A DNA stretch of 64,000 bases, from contig CAYJMG010000012.1 of assembly GCA_964371355.1 (NCBI GenBank), positions 1 to 64,000 of the forward strand. The letters run 5' to 3'. Made by a program: the position numbers and the translations under genes. The notes under the pieces are model-generated. The model did not search any database, had not been told where the DNA came from, and saw only the letters and a program-made list of their open reading frames with translations. How positions within the stretch are numbered: position 1 is the stretch's first letter; each line of letters opens with the position of its first letter. Positions 49,212-59,058 of the stretch are shown in pieces. The DNA comes from JACRBR01 sp964371355 (GTDB taxonomy: Bacteria > Chloroflexota > Dehalococcoidia > DSTF01 > JACRBR01).

Positions 49212-50366
49212 ATGTTGCGCCATCGGGCCACCCTCGCACGCCCTCGTGCCCAGCCGGATGAAGCCGCAGCACGGCAGGCGCGCACCGGTCGCGGGTCAAT
49301 CGCGGTCTTGATGGCAAGCTCGTATCCCGCGTCGCACTGCGGCGTCTCCCACTACGTGCGTGAGCTGGCTGACCACATGCCCTCTGGCGTAACGGTCACG
49401 CACCTGACACTCGATCTCCGTGCGGGCATCCCCGTCTACATCACCCAGAGCCTGCTGGCCGGTGCGTCTCTGCTTCGCCGTGCTCCCGACGTCCTGCACG
49501 TGCAGTACACGCCGACCACTGCCGGCCCCAGCGCGTTGCCGCTCGCCGCCCTCGCGAGGCTGCGCGGGGTATCCGTCTGTGTTACCGCGCACGAGCGCCC
49601 GTCAACCTACGCCCGCCGCCTTCCGGCCCCTGCCCGCGTCCTCTTCCGCCTCTTCGAGCGTGCGCTCTTCCGCCTGGCCGGCCGTGTCCTCGTGCTCTCC
49701 GGGGCACACGGCGAAGAACTGCTTACCGAATACGCCACCCCGTCGGATTTCGTACATCTCGGTGTGCGGGAAGAACCGCGTGTCCGCCTGCTCGACTCAT
49801 CGACACCGACGGTGACGGTCGCGGGATTTATCCGTCCCGGAAAGGGCATCGAAGACGCCATCGTCGCGGCGCCCGCTCTCGCGGAACGACTGGGCGGCGC
49901 GGTGTGTGTACAGGTCGTTGGTTCGGTCGAGCCTCGCGATCGCCAGTACGCCGATGATCTGAAGCGTCGCGCGGAGGAGAACGCGAGGCCGGGATGCGAC
50001 GTGACGTTCGTGGAGGGCGCTGATGCTGCCGAGTTCGAACGCCTGATCACGAGTTCCGACGTATATGTCTTCCCTTCTAGGACCGCATCGCAGAGCATCA
50101 CCATGAATCTCGTGCTCGAAGCGCGTATTCCGGTCGTGTGCTCGTCCGCCACGGGCGTCGCCGAAATTGTCCGGGAACACGGGTTGGGCGCCATCTATCC
50201 GCCCGGCGACGTCGAGGCGCTCGTGCGAAGCGTAGCGTCACTTCTGGACGATCCCGGGGCCTACGCCGCGTGCCAGGCCAACATCGAGCGGTTCACCCGC
50301 ATCGCCAGTTGGCGCGAGGTGTCCGGAGTCCACGCCGCGACCTACCAGGAACTGCGGGCCGCATGA
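49212..50366 (+). CDS. GT-B fold glycosyltransferase
   Basis: 384 residues. The N-terminal domain begins VLMASSYPASHCGVSHYVREL, with the Gly-rich contact of family 4 enzymes. The donor domain has VAGFIRPGKGIEDAI and the acidic segment VYVFPSRTASQSITMNLVLE, where the usual EGFGL/E-x7-E pattern is altered. A later internal ATG near 49312 could be the start. The stop overlaps the next gene by four bases. It probably adds sugars to a surface polysaccharide or glycolipid. Confidence 0.82.
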   Translation: MLRHRATLARPRAQPDEAAARQARTGRGSIAVLMASSYPASHCGVSHYVRELADHMPSGVTVTHLTLDLRAGIPVYITQSLLAGASLLRRAPDVLHVQYTPTTAGPSALPLAALARLRGVSVCVTAHERPSTYARRLPAPARVLFRLFERALFRLAGRVLVLSGAHGEELLTEYATPSDFVHLGVREEPRVRLLDSSTPTVTVAGFIRPGKGIEDAIVAAPALAERLGGAVCVQVVGSVEPRDRQYADDLKRRAEENARPGCDVTFVEGADAAEFERLITSSDVYVFPSRTASQSITMNLVLEARIPVVCSSATGVAEIVREHGLGAIYPPGDVEALVRSVASLLDDPGAYAACQANIERFTRIASWREVSGVHAATYQELRAA

Positions 50367-52438
50367 AGTCGACAATGCGTTGGCTCGCCCGCAGTGCGTG
50401 GAAGGCGGTCCGCGGCGGATCCGTTGATAGCGCTCAACGAACGCCGCCCGCCTCCCGGTACGACCATGCGCTGGCCGGGGCGATGCTCGTCGAGGGCGTT
50501 GCGCGTGCCGGCACCGTGGGGCCAGCGGGTGATCGTGCCCGGGCGACCCCGTTGCCCAGGCTAAACGCCTCAGCCGCGGCGCCTGGCACCCGACTGTTGA
50601 CGCTTCTACGGGAGTATCCGGCGGCCGTCCTTGTTGCCGCCTTCAACATCGCGCTTGCCTTCTTGACCCTTATGGCCATGCAGGGTCTCTACCGCTACGT
50701 GGTCGATGCCACGCTTGTCGTGATGACGGTGGCGATCCTCGCCACTGCGATCGCGTCAATCCGCGTTACCCGGCTCGACGCACCGACGCTCGTCGGCGCG
50801 CTTACGGTTATCGCCGCCGTTCTCATGACCGGCCTGCTCCAGCACGAAACGCTCCTCGGCGATTACGACTCCGGTAATTACGCATTCCGCGCTGCCTATT
50901 TGGGTCGCACCGGAGAGTTCGCACCCATGTTCTTGCCCGGCTACACGGTCTACCTGTCCGCTCTCTTCCACGTAGGTGGCTACGGACTCCAGCAATGGGG
51001 CAACGCGCTGCTCCTCGCCGCCACGCTCCTCATTGTCATTCGGCTCGGTGCCGACCTGACCGGGAACAGGTGGGCAGGCGTGATCGCCGCTGCCCTCGTC
51101 GCGACGCACTACACGACGATCTGGTTCTCGCGACAGACGCTAAGCGACAATATGGGTCTGTTTCTCCTCTCCTCAGGCATGTACTTCCTCGTGTGCGGCA
51201 TCGGCCGCCGGGTTCCCGGGCTCGCGCTGTTCAGCCTGGTGCCTGTGTCGCTGATGCTACTGTCCCGTCCGGAAGCGCTGCTGTTCCTGCCCGCCATGGT
51301 CGGCGTCATCGCCATCTGGTGGTGGCGGAGCCGCGTCGGCCTGCCCGCGCCCGCTGCGCTCCTGGCCACCACGGCCATCGTTGCACTCCTCGTGGCCGCC
51401 AACGTTACCGCCGTCGTCGTGCACGAGACGGCGCACGGCGAGGAGCAGTACTACCGCGGTTACTTCGACAAGGCCGCGCACCTTGCGTCGCAGGCGCTGC
51501 CCGGCGTGTCCACCATCGAAACGGCACGTACGCCCGCTGTCGAGGACAGCAATCCTGCCGGGCTGCCTACCTACCGCACATACGCCCTGCGCTTTGTTGG
51601 TGAATCCTTCTTCAAGTACGGGCTGCACATCATCTTCGGCGTCGGCCTGCTCGGCCTCCTCTTTCACCGCCGAAACATCCATCTCGTCGCCGCTTTGCTG
51701 GGCGCTTCATCTCCGGTCCTGCTGCTGATAGTCGAGCCGACGATCTCGTGGGTTCATCCCTGGTTCATGCGTCACTACTGGGAAACGCTGCTTCCCCTAG
51801 GAGCACTCCTCGCTGCTCGTTGGATCGTCTCTCTTGAAAGCTCCCGCTATGCGGCGGTGGCGTCCGCAGTCCTCATCGGCGCCAACTTGTGGCTGGCTCG
51901 CCCCATCATCACGCTCCAGGACTCCGCCGGGTTCCACGACGCGCTGGCCGAGGCGAACACGTTCATCGCCGACCGAGAAGCGCTCGTCCTCGCGGAGCCG
52001 CAACTGAAATACGTGGTCGACCCGCTGCACTACCTCTTCGATGTCAATCCCGATCGACCGGTGAGCTTCCTGGACGACACGGACCCTGACACCGTCGGCC
52101 AACTGCTCGATGAGGCTGCGACTACGAACCACCCCGTGTACCTCATCACCAGGCACGGGCCGACGGACGCCTTCCCGGGCATTCAGCTCGCGGACGGCTC
52201 CACGTTCGCCAGTGACGATCTCGAATTCGTTGGCGGGACGATTCTGGACACCCGACGGCTGGTCTTCATAGCCAGTGCCGATCGCTATGCCAGCCCGGAG
52301 TCCATTCCGCCGCGACCCCTAGATCGCGGTTACGCGCCGATCGCGGAAGCCGTGGATCAACTTCCTCCGCGCACGATCGGGCGCGCGTTGTACCGCTTCT
52401 ACGTCTACCGAGTCATCGCTTCAGGTCTGGCGGAGTGA
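50363..52438 (+). CDS. GT39-like membrane glycosyltransferase
   Basis: 691 residues coupled to the preceding glycosyltransferase (ATGA). A basic cytoplasmic N-terminus of about 80 residues precedes ten or more membrane segments. The first large loop has LGDYDSGNYAFRAAYL, an acidic motif matching the SDExxY region of GT-C enzymes, and the C-terminal ~170 residues are soluble. The other GT39-like protein of this cluster is only distantly similar. Confidence 0.8.
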   Translation: MKSTMRWLARSAWKAVRGGSVDSAQRTPPASRYDHALAGAMLVEGVARAGTVGPAGDRARATPLPRLNASAAAPGTRLLTLLREYPAAVLVAAFNIALAFLTLMAMQGLYRYVVDATLVVMTVAILATAIASIRVTRLDAPTLVGALTVIAAVLMTGLLQHETLLGDYDSGNYAFRAAYLGRTGEFAPMFLPGYTVYLSALFHVGGYGLQQWGNALLLAATLLIVIRLGADLTGNRWAGVIAAALVATHYTTIWFSRQTLSDNMGLFLLSSGMYFLVCGIGRRVPGLALFSLVPVSLMLLSRPEALLFLPAMVGVIAIWWWRSRVGLPAPAALLATTAIVALLVAANVTAVVVHETAHGEEQYYRGYFDKAAHLASQALPGVSTIETARTPAVEDSNPAGLPTYRTYALRFVGESFFKYGLHIIFGVGLLGLLFHRRNIHLVAALLGASSPVLLLIVEPTISWVHPWFMRHYWETLLPLGALLAARWIVSLESSRYAAVASAVLIGANLWLARPIITLQDSAGFHDALAEANTFIADREALVLAEPQLKYVVDPLHYLFDVNPDRPVSFLDDTDPDTVGQLLDEAATTNHPVYLITRHGPTDAFPGIQLADGSTFASDDLEFVGGTILDTRRLVFIASADRYASPESIPPRPLDRGYAPIAEAVDQLPPRTIGRALYRFYVYRVIASGLAE

Positions 52439-53775
52439 TGGGCGACGTGACGGCCCTTGCGCGCCGGACGACGATGCTGCGGGCTGTCGCCTTCGTCGGC
52501 GTCAGCGAGGTCGCCGCCAAGTGCGGCATCGTCGTCGCCACGCTGCTGGTAGCTCGCGCTCTTGGCGCCGAGGTCTTCGGCCAGTGGTCGTTGGCCGTCG
52601 CTCTTACCGGCGTCATCGGCCTGCTGTCGGACGCCGGCCTCACCAACGCGCTCCAGCGCCGCATCGCCCGCGGTGACGAAGACCCGGCGACCCTCGTGGG
52701 CAACGCCTCCGCGATGAAGCTGCTGGCTTCGGCCGCCGCCGTCGTGCCCCTGGCGATCGCGGCAAGCCTCGGCGGCAGGTCCGTCGCGCTCTCACTCACC
52801 ATCCTTCTGCTCGGCTGCTTCTCGATCACCACCACGTCAGCGTTGATGGTCCAGGGCGTGTTCCGGGCCACAGCCGCCTCCCAGCTCGATGCGCTCACGC
52901 GCATCGTCCAGCAGCTTCTGCTCCTTGCGTCTGTCGCTGTTCTCGCTTTGGCAGGTTCCGGCATGGTCGCGTTCGGTGTCGGGTACGCGTGCGCCGGTGT
53001 GGCTGGCTTGGCCCTTTCGATCATAGTACTGCGTCGTAGCCTCACGGCCGGCCTACGCTTCGACCTTCCAATGTGGCGAAGCCTCGCCGTCGACGCGTGG
53101 CCTTTTTGGATCGCAGGCATCTTCTGGATCGCCTATTTCCGGATTGATGTCGTCATCCTCTCGTATCTCAGCACGGATCGCCAGACCGGCCTCTACAATA
53201 TGGCCTACAACGGCTTCCAGGTGCTGACGCTTCCGGCGGCCGTGCTCGCCGCCGCGCTCTACCCATCACTCTCCCACCTCCACGGCGCTGATCGCGCCCG
53301 CTTTGCGCGCGTGCGTGGCCACGCCCAGGCCATCACCATGGCCGCGGGCGCATGCATCGCCGCGCTTGCTGTCCTTCTCGTCGATCCGGTGATCCGCCTC
53401 GTTGCCGGCGGTGATTATGCGTCCGCAACGCTGCTGTTCCGCGCCCTCGCTCCGGCGGCCGTGTTCCTGTATCCGAACTACGCCCTCTTCCAGTCGCTCT
53501 CCGCCGCGGGCAAGCAACGCCTCGTCATGGTCGCTGCCGGCGTCGGAGCACTGTCGAACGTCTCGCTCAACCTGGCGCTCGTCCCGTGGCTCGATGCACT
53601 GGGCGCCAGCATCAGCACCGTAGGCACCGAGGCGCTCGTCTTCGGTGTCCTCAGCCTCATGGCGTGGCGGGTCCTCGGTGAGAAGCGGCAGCGCGAACCC
53701 GTATCCGTCGCGGTGCTCCCGGCATCGGTGCCAGCGCGGGAGCCCGAGCCGTCCGGCGGTCAGCGCGCGGCTTGA
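52435..53775 (+). CDS. polysaccharide flippase (Wzx/MOP family)
   Basis: 446 residues with about twelve membrane segments. The start is GTG overlapping the previous stop (GTGA), with ATG at 52438 as alternative. Family marks are an N-terminal VARALGAEVFGQWSLA and YNMAYNGFQVLTLPAAVLAAAL (in parts). It would move lipid-linked repeat units across the membrane. It is the third coupled gene of the operon and overlaps the convergent glycosyltransferase by 16 bases. Confidence 0.9.
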   Translation: MMGDVTALARRTTMLRAVAFVGVSEVAAKCGIVVATLLVARALGAEVFGQWSLAVALTGVIGLLSDAGLTNALQRRIARGDEDPATLVGNASAMKLLASAAAVVPLAIAASLGGRSVALSLTILLLGCFSITTTSALMVQGVFRATAASQLDALTRIVQQLLLLASVAVLALAGSGMVAFGVGYACAGVAGLALSIIVLRRSLTAGLRFDLPMWRSLAVDAWPFWIAGIFWIAYFRIDVVILSYLSTDRQTGLYNMAYNGFQVLTLPAAVLAAALYPSLSHLHGADRARFARVRGHAQAITMAAGACIAALAVLLVDPVIRLVAGGDYASATLLFRALAPAAVFLYPNYALFQSLSAAGKQRLVMVAAGVGALSNVSLNLALVPWLDALGASISTVGTEALVFGVLSLMAWRVLGEKRQREPVSVAVLPASVPAREPEPSGGQRAA

Positions 53776-54878
53776 ATCCGCAGTGCCTCGTTGTAGGCCG
53801 CGATGGTCAGTTCCGCGCAGCGAGACCAGCTGAACTGCTGTGCCCGCTCCCGGCCGCGACTCGAGAGGTCCCCTCGGAGCAGGCTGTCGGCTGTAACTGC
53901 GATGAGTCCTCGTGCGATGTCGTCCACAGACTGCGGATCCACCAGCACGGCAGCGTCGCCCACGACCTCCGGGAGGCTGGAACTGTTCGACGTGACGACC
54001 GCAGTGCCGCACTGCATTGCCTCCAGCGCGGGCAGGCCGAATCCCTCATACAGCGACGGATAGGCAAGCGCGATCGCTCCGGTGTAGACGAGCGGGAGGT
54101 CCTCGTTGTTAATGTCCCGCCGGTGAGACACGCGATCGCGGATCCCTAGGTGCGTGATGAGATCCTCGAACCCCGACATGCCCCACATGCGGCGTCCCGC
54201 CAGCACCAGGTGCGCCCCATCGAGGTGCGGCTTCGCCCGAGCGAACGCCCGCACCAACCGCTCGACGTTCTTTCTGGGCTCGATGCTGCCAACGTAGAGC
54301 AGATATCGCTCCGGCAGGCCCAGCCGCGCCCGGGCCTCCTGGATCTCCGCAGCCTCCCGCGGATAGAACGCCTCACTCGACGCGAGTGGGGTCACCGCGA
54401 TTGCGGCCGGCCGCACGTGCAGGATCCGCTCGATGTCGCGCCGGGAGTTCTCCGAGAACGTCACGATCCGGTGCGCGCGACGGGCGATCGCTGGCAGCAG
54501 GAATCGGTGCGCGAGCCGCGCCGACGCCGGAGCCCCTACCGCGACGATCGGCGTCAAGTCGCCGATCGTCAGCACTCGGGCGAAGGAGGATGGCCGAAGG
54601 AACGGCCCGAAGTGGTACGTGTCGTGCACTAGATCGAACCCTTGCGTCTCAAGCCACCTCGGCAGGGCGTACTGCCGCGCGAGCCGCGCCGGCAACCAGC
54701 GGTGCGAGATAGCAGGTATGGCCTGCGGCAGGCCGTCGTAGAACCCGTCGGGACTGCGGTGTACCAGCGTCACCCGGCCCGGCAATCCCTCGATGAGGCC
54801 GCGCGCGAGGTGCGAAGCGTAGCTCGCGAAGCCCGGCGCGTCGGCATCGATCGAGTCCGTGAGCACTGCTACGCGCAT
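53760..54878 (-). CDS. family 4 glycosyltransferase (mannosyltransferase-like)
   Basis: 372 residues from MRVAVLTDSI; upstream in-frame sequence crosses the methyltransferase start and is not included. It has VGSIEPRKNVERLVRAF and the donor-site signature PSLYEGFGLPALEAMQCG, the E-x7-E motif typical of WbaZ/WbpY-like mannosyltransferases. It is on the opposite strand to the flippase operon and divergent from the methyltransferase. Confidence 0.92.
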   Translation of the reverse strand: MRVAVLTDSIDADAPGFASYASHLARGLIEGLPGRVTLVHRSPDGFYDGLPQAIPAISHRWLPARLARQYALPRWLETQGFDLVHDTYHFGPFLRPSSFARVLTIGDLTPIVAVGAPASARLAHRFLLPAIARRAHRIVTFSENSRRDIERILHVRPAAIAVTPLASSEAFYPREAAEIQEARARLGLPERYLLYVGSIEPRKNVERLVRAFARAKPHLDGAHLVLAGRRMWGMSGFEDLITHLGIRDRVSHRRDINNEDLPLVYTGAIALAYPSLYEGFGLPALEAMQCGTAVVTSNSSSLPEVVGDAAVLVDPQSVDDIARGLIAVTADSLLRGDLSSRGRERAQQFSWSRCAELTIAAYNEALRIQAAR

Positions 54879-55045
54879 GCGGCGATCATAACGGCCGCGG
54901 TCCTTCACCGGCACGAGGCTACTCACGGCATGCGCGAGAGCAACTCCCTCACTCCGAGCGTGAGGGGAAACCCCGCAGGGAAATCCCGATTGAACAGAAT
55001 CCACCAAGACACGATGATGAGCCAGGCAGGAGGCAACTGAACACG

Positions 55046-55687
55046 ATGGGATCCACCAGGGACGGAGCGGCCGCGCTGGCAATCCCGGCATGGAGCCACT
55101 ACTACGACTTCGACCTCTCCTGGCCGCGCCACTTCATGAATGTCGTCCAGCATCTCCCTCTGGTGCTGGCCGTCCGCAAGCTCCAGCCCGCGAAGATCCT
55201 CGAGGTGGGTGCCGGCACGGGGTCGCTTGCCATCTTCATGTCCTACTTCAACCGCCAGGTCGTCTCGGTCGACCTCTCGACGCCCGTGCTCGACCGCGCG
55301 CGCGGCAACAGCCGCCGCCTCCACGGCCGGTCGCAGTTCCGGCAGGGCGACGCTTTCGCGTTGCGCGACATCGGCGACGGCGAGTTCGATGTTGCCGTCT
55401 CGCAGGGCTTCTTCGAGCATTTCGAGGACGACGACATCGTCTCACTGCTCCGCGAGCAGCTCCGGGTAGCCCGCTTTGCTGTGTTCAGCGTGCCGAATCA
55501 CGCGTACGGCCGTCAGGATCGCGGCGATGAGCGGCTGTTGGCCCGGGAAGACTGGGACGCCATGCTCCTCTCGCGCGGCTTCAGGATCCAGGCGTCGAGC
55601 GAATACCGCCCTGTGTCGCGCTCTGTCCTGACCCCCGCTGGCTGGCGAAGGCCCGCGACGATGTACCTCGCGACCATCGCCCGGTGA
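55046..55687 (+). CDS. SAM-dependent methyltransferase
   Basis: 213 residues with class I motif I LEVGAGTGSLAIF, acidic end of strand 2 in VSVDLSTPV, and motif IV-like FDVAVSQGFFEHF. Placement between glycosyltransferases suggests it modifies a sugar or a lipid-linked intermediate, or it may act elsewhere. Eight bases after its stop the next glycosyltransferase starts with GTG. Confidence 0.88.
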   Translation: MGSTRDGAAALAIPAWSHYYDFDLSWPRHFMNVVQHLPLVLAVRKLQPAKILEVGAGTGSLAIFMSYFNRQVVSVDLSTPVLDRARGNSRRLHGRSQFRQGDAFALRDIGDGEFDVAVSQGFFEHFEDDDIVSLLREQLRVARFAVFSVPNHAYGRQDRGDERLLAREDWDAMLLSRGFRIQASSEYRPVSRSVLTPAGWRRPATMYLATIAR

Positions 55688-55694
55688 TCGTCAC

Positions 55695-56813
55695 GTGAGT
55701 AACGCCACGCCCCTCCGCCTCTTGTTCGTCGCGCGCGCCTATCCTCCGACTCTGGGCGGCATGGAGACGCTCGCCCAGCAGCTTCTCGAGCATCTGGACC
55801 GCCGTCGCGATGTCGAAGTGACGCCCCTCATCAACAGGAGCGGCAAGAAGGCGCTGCCGCTGTTCCTGCCTTCGGCCGTTGTCCGCGGCGTGCGCCTGGC
55901 GCACCGGCATCAAATCGAGGCCATCCATCTGGCCGATGCGTTGCTCGCCCCGGTCGGCGTCGCGCTCAAGCGCTTCACCGGCCTCCCGGTTACGGCGTCC
56001 GTCTGCGGCCTCGACGTGACCTACTCCAATCCGCTGTACCAGGCGTCCATCCCGCGGGCGCTTCGGGGACTCGACATGATCATGCCCATAAGCCGTGCGA
56101 CCGAGAACGAGGCGCGTGCGCGGGCTGGTTTCGGCGTGCCGTCACGGGTCGTCCCCCTGGGCATCAATCCGCTGCCGTCCTCAACACCCGCCGCTGCTCG
56201 CGCGTTCCGCGCCACGATTGGTCTCGATGCCGGCGCCCACGTGGCACTGACGGTCGGAAGGCTCATCAGGCGAAAAGGCGCGGCTTGGTTCGTCGACGAG
56301 GTCCTGCCTCTGCTACCCGACCTCCACTACGTGATCGCCGGAGAGGGTCCGGATCGGTGCCGCATCGCGACCGCAGCGACAGACCGTGGCGTGGCTGATC
56401 GCGTCCACATCTTGGGCCGCGTCGACGATGCGACACTCGCCGCCGCGTACGCCGCGGCCGACGTGTTCGCGATGCCGAACGTCGCCGTCCCCGGCGACAT
56501 CGAAGGGTTCGGCCTCGTCGCCCTCGAAGCCGCTGCCGCGGGCCTGCCCGTCGTCGCGGCCGATCTGGAGGGCATTCGTCAGGCCGTGCGCCACGATCGC
56601 AACGGCCTGCTCGTTCCCGCCTCTGAGGCTGGCGCCTGGGCAGAAACACTATCGTCCCTCATGACCCGCCCCGCCGCTGAGCGGGCTGCCTTGGGAGCCT
56701 CCTTCGCGGCCGCCACGCAGGCCGACTACTCCTGGGAGCGGACCGCCGCCGACTACGCGCGCCTCATCGGCAGCCTCGTCCGCCGCGAGGAGGAGCTGGC
56801 CGTCGCCGCCTAG
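55695..56813 (+). CDS. family 4 glycosyltransferase
   Basis: 372 residues from a GTG start seven bases after the methyltransferase stop. The acceptor side starts FVARAYPPTLGGMETLAQQLL; the donor side has VGRLIRRKGAAWFVDEVLP and EGFGLVALEAAAAGLPVVAAD. This is a typical exopolysaccharide or lipid glycosyltransferase. Its stop overlaps the end of the convergent protease gene by four bases. Confidence 0.93.
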   Translation: MSNATPLRLLFVARAYPPTLGGMETLAQQLLEHLDRRRDVEVTPLINRSGKKALPLFLPSAVVRGVRLAHRHQIEAIHLADALLAPVGVALKRFTGLPVTASVCGLDVTYSNPLYQASIPRALRGLDMIMPISRATENEARARAGFGVPSRVVPLGINPLPSSTPAAARAFRATIGLDAGAHVALTVGRLIRRKGAAWFVDEVLPLLPDLHYVIAGEGPDRCRIATAATDRGVADRVHILGRVDDATLAAAYAAADVFAMPNVAVPGDIEGFGLVALEAAAAGLPVVAADLEGIRQAVRHDRNGLLVPASEAGAWAETLSSLMTRPAAERAALGASFAAATQADYSWERTAADYARLIGSLVRREEELAVAA

Positions 56814-58843
56814 TTCGAGACCGTCACTATGATGGTGACCTCGGCGCCATTATTTGCCCAGTCGTACGCCTTCGCCTTGATCGTGTGCGTGCCGTTCGAG
56901 AATAGGGTCGTGTTCCACAGCCGGCTGAATGGCCCCGTCGTGTCATACCCGATGTAGACGCCGTCCACCCAGAACCGGACGATCTTGACCCCCTGGCTGT
57001 CCGTCGCGTTCGTCTGGACGTTGACGGTTCCGCCGACGGTTGCGCCGTTCGAGGGCGAGGTGATTGTGATCTGTGGTGGCGTGGTGTCCGGGTTGGTGAC
57101 CGTCACGGTGATGGTCGTGTCCGTCCCGTTGTTCGACCCGTCGTAGGCCTTCGCCTTGATGACATGCGTCCCGTTCGAGAACAGCGTCGTGTTCCACTGC
57201 CGCGAGTACGGGGCCGTGGTGTCGTACCCCAGGTACGTACCATCGGCCCAGAAGCGGACGATGGTCACGCCGGTGTCGTCACTCGCGTTGGCGCCGATCG
57301 TCAGCGTGCCGCTGACGGTCGCCCCGTTCGCCGGGCTGGTGATGCTCACGGTCGGCGGTCCGGCGTCGCTGTTCGAGGCTGTTACCGTGACAGTCGCGTC
57401 GGTGCCGTTGTTGGTGGCGTCGTACGCCCTTGCCTTCACCAGGTGACTGCCGTTCGCGAACAGCGTCGTGTCCCATAAGCGTGAGAATGGCGCTGTGGTG
57501 TCGTACCCGATGTACGTGCCGTCGATCCAGTACCTGACGATTGTCACGCCGACGTTGTCGCTGGCGTTGGTGGCGACGTTGACCAATCCCGAGACAGTGG
57601 CCCCGTTGGCGGGCGAGGTAATGCTTACGGTCGGCGGCGTGGTGTCGTCCCCGACGATCGCCGCGGCCGCGTTCACCCGCCCCCAGCCCGTGAGATTATC
57701 GAAGCCGGCGCTGCCCATGTCGGTCGTCGTTGTCAGCAGTCGGTTGCGGACCTCGGTCTTGTCCGTGACGCCGGAGGCTATGAGCAGCGCGGCCACGCCG
57801 GCCACGTGCGGCGCGGCGAACGACGTGCCGCTGCCGGTGCCGTAGCCGCCGGCATAACCGTTGCACGTGCACAGCGTGCCCAGCACGTTGCCGCCCGGCG
57901 CCATGATGTCCAGCTCGGGGCCGTAGTTGCTGAACGACGATCGCGCCGCGCTCTGGTCGTTCGACCCCACAGCGATCGCATTCGAGTACGCGCCGGGATA
58001 CAGCACTGGGCCGTTGTCGTTGCCGCTCGCGGCGATCACCACGACGCCTGCGTTCCACGCGTTGTTGACGGAGGTCTGCAGTGACGCCGCAGCGCCGCCG
58101 CCCAGACTCAGGTTGATCACCTTCGCCCCGTGCGACACCGCCCAGTCGATGCCCTGCGACACGTTGAACGAGCTCCCGCTCCCCGTGTTGTCCAGCACCT
58201 TCACGGGCATGATCTTGCACGACCAGCACACCCCGGCCATGCCCGACGCGTTGTTCGTGTTCGCGCCGATGATCCCCGCCACGAACGTTCCGTGGCTGTT
58301 GTCGTCGGACGTATTGGTGTTGCCCGACACGAAGTTGTACCCGGCGTTGCCGCCCGTCGTGATCTTGCCGCTCAGGTCCGCGTGCGCGCCGTCCACGCCG
58401 GTGTCGATTACGGCGACGATAACGCTGGCGCTCCCCGTCGAGGTATCCCAGGCCGCTGGCAGACCGATTTGCCCGGCTGGCCACTGGTACGTGGCATAGA
58501 GCGAGTCGTTCGGCGTCAGCGCCGTGTGCAGGATGACGTCGGGTTCCGCGAACTCCACCTCCGGGTTCGCTTCGAGGTCCGCCACGGCGGCGTCGACGGA
58601 CTGCCCGGGGTCGGGCTCCAGCAGCACGAGGCCGGACGGCGCTGTGCTGGCGACCGGTTCGGTTTCGGCGTCGGTGAGGGCGGAGCCGACATCGCTCAGC
58701 GTCGCCGTCTCGTTGAACTTCACGATGACGTTGCCGGTTCGCTCCTCCGGCTGCTCGCTGGCCTGCGTGCGGAGCTGTAGTCCGAACGACCCCGCGAGCG
58801 CCGCCGCGGTCACCGCCCCCATCGCCAGAAATCGCAATCGCAT
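56810..58843 (-). CDS. secreted subtilisin-like serine protease with three Ig-like repeats
   Basis: 677 residues. Signal peptide (1-28), inhibitor-like propeptide (about 36-105, with NVIVKFNE and VEFAEPDVI), then an S8 catalytic domain (about 120-385) with Asp in AVIDTGVDGAHADL, His in DDNSHGTFVAGI and Ser in GTSFAAPHVAGVAAL. The C-terminal ~285 residues are three near-identical ~93-residue Ig-like domains, each starting PP-V/I-I-T-I/SITSP and containing VRYWIDGTYIGYDTTAPFSR-like strands. Cys pairs such as CWSC and CTCNGY are present. It should be exported and may stay on the surface. The repeats suggest recent duplication. Confidence 0.93.
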   Translation of the reverse strand: MRLRFLAMGAVTAAALAGSFGLQLRTQASEQPEERTGNVIVKFNETATLSDVGSALTDAETEPVASTAPSGLVLLEPDPGQSVDAAVADLEANPEVEFAEPDVILHTALTPNDSLYATYQWPAGQIGLPAAWDTSTGSASVIVAVIDTGVDGAHADLSGKITTGGNAGYNFVSGNTNTSDDNSHGTFVAGIIGANTNNASGMAGVCWSCKIMPVKVLDNTGSGSSFNVSQGIDWAVSHGAKVINLSLGGGAAASLQTSVNNAWNAGVVVIAASGNDNGPVLYPGAYSNAIAVGSNDQSAARSSFSNYGPELDIMAPGGNVLGTLCTCNGYAGGYGTGSGTSFAAPHVAGVAALLIASGVTDKTEVRNRLLTTTTDMGSAGFDNLTGWGRVNAAAAIVGDDTTPPTVSITSPANGATVSGLVNVATNASDNVGVTIVRYWIDGTYIGYDTTAPFSRLWDTTLFANGSHLVKARAYDATNNGTDATVTVTASNSDAGPPTVSITSPANGATVSGTLTIGANASDDTGVTIVRFWADGTYLGYDTTAPYSRQWNTTLFSNGTHVIKAKAYDGSNNGTDTTITVTVTNPDTTPPQITITSPSNGATVGGTVNVQTNATDSQGVKIVRFWVDGVYIGYDTTGPFSRLWNTTLFSNGTHTIKAKAYDWANNGAEVTIIVTVSN

Positions 58844-59058
58844 GGCACCCCCTCACCCATGGCGAAGCCCGGGCGGTCTGACCCTGACACCTTCTCCCCT
58901 AAGTCTCGGCCCCCTTAGGGACCTCCCTTAGTGGTTCCCCCACATTTGTCCCCGCCCGAAGTTGAGGCCGGCCCGGCCGCGACAGCCTTGACAGACCCCG
59001 AATCCGTCACATTTGCGGGGGCGACATAAGCCGGTCCGCGCTGTATCCTCCTGGCCTG
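58844..59058. promoter_or_regulatory. divergent promoter region of protease and TetR operon
   Basis: 215 bases. A TTGACA hexamer is at about 58988-58994 on the plus strand. The octamer CACATTTG occurs at 58941 and 59008. CCCTAAG/CCCTTAGGG motifs repeat near 58898-58930. TetR autoregulation from this region is likely but the operator is not resolved. Confidence 0.35.
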
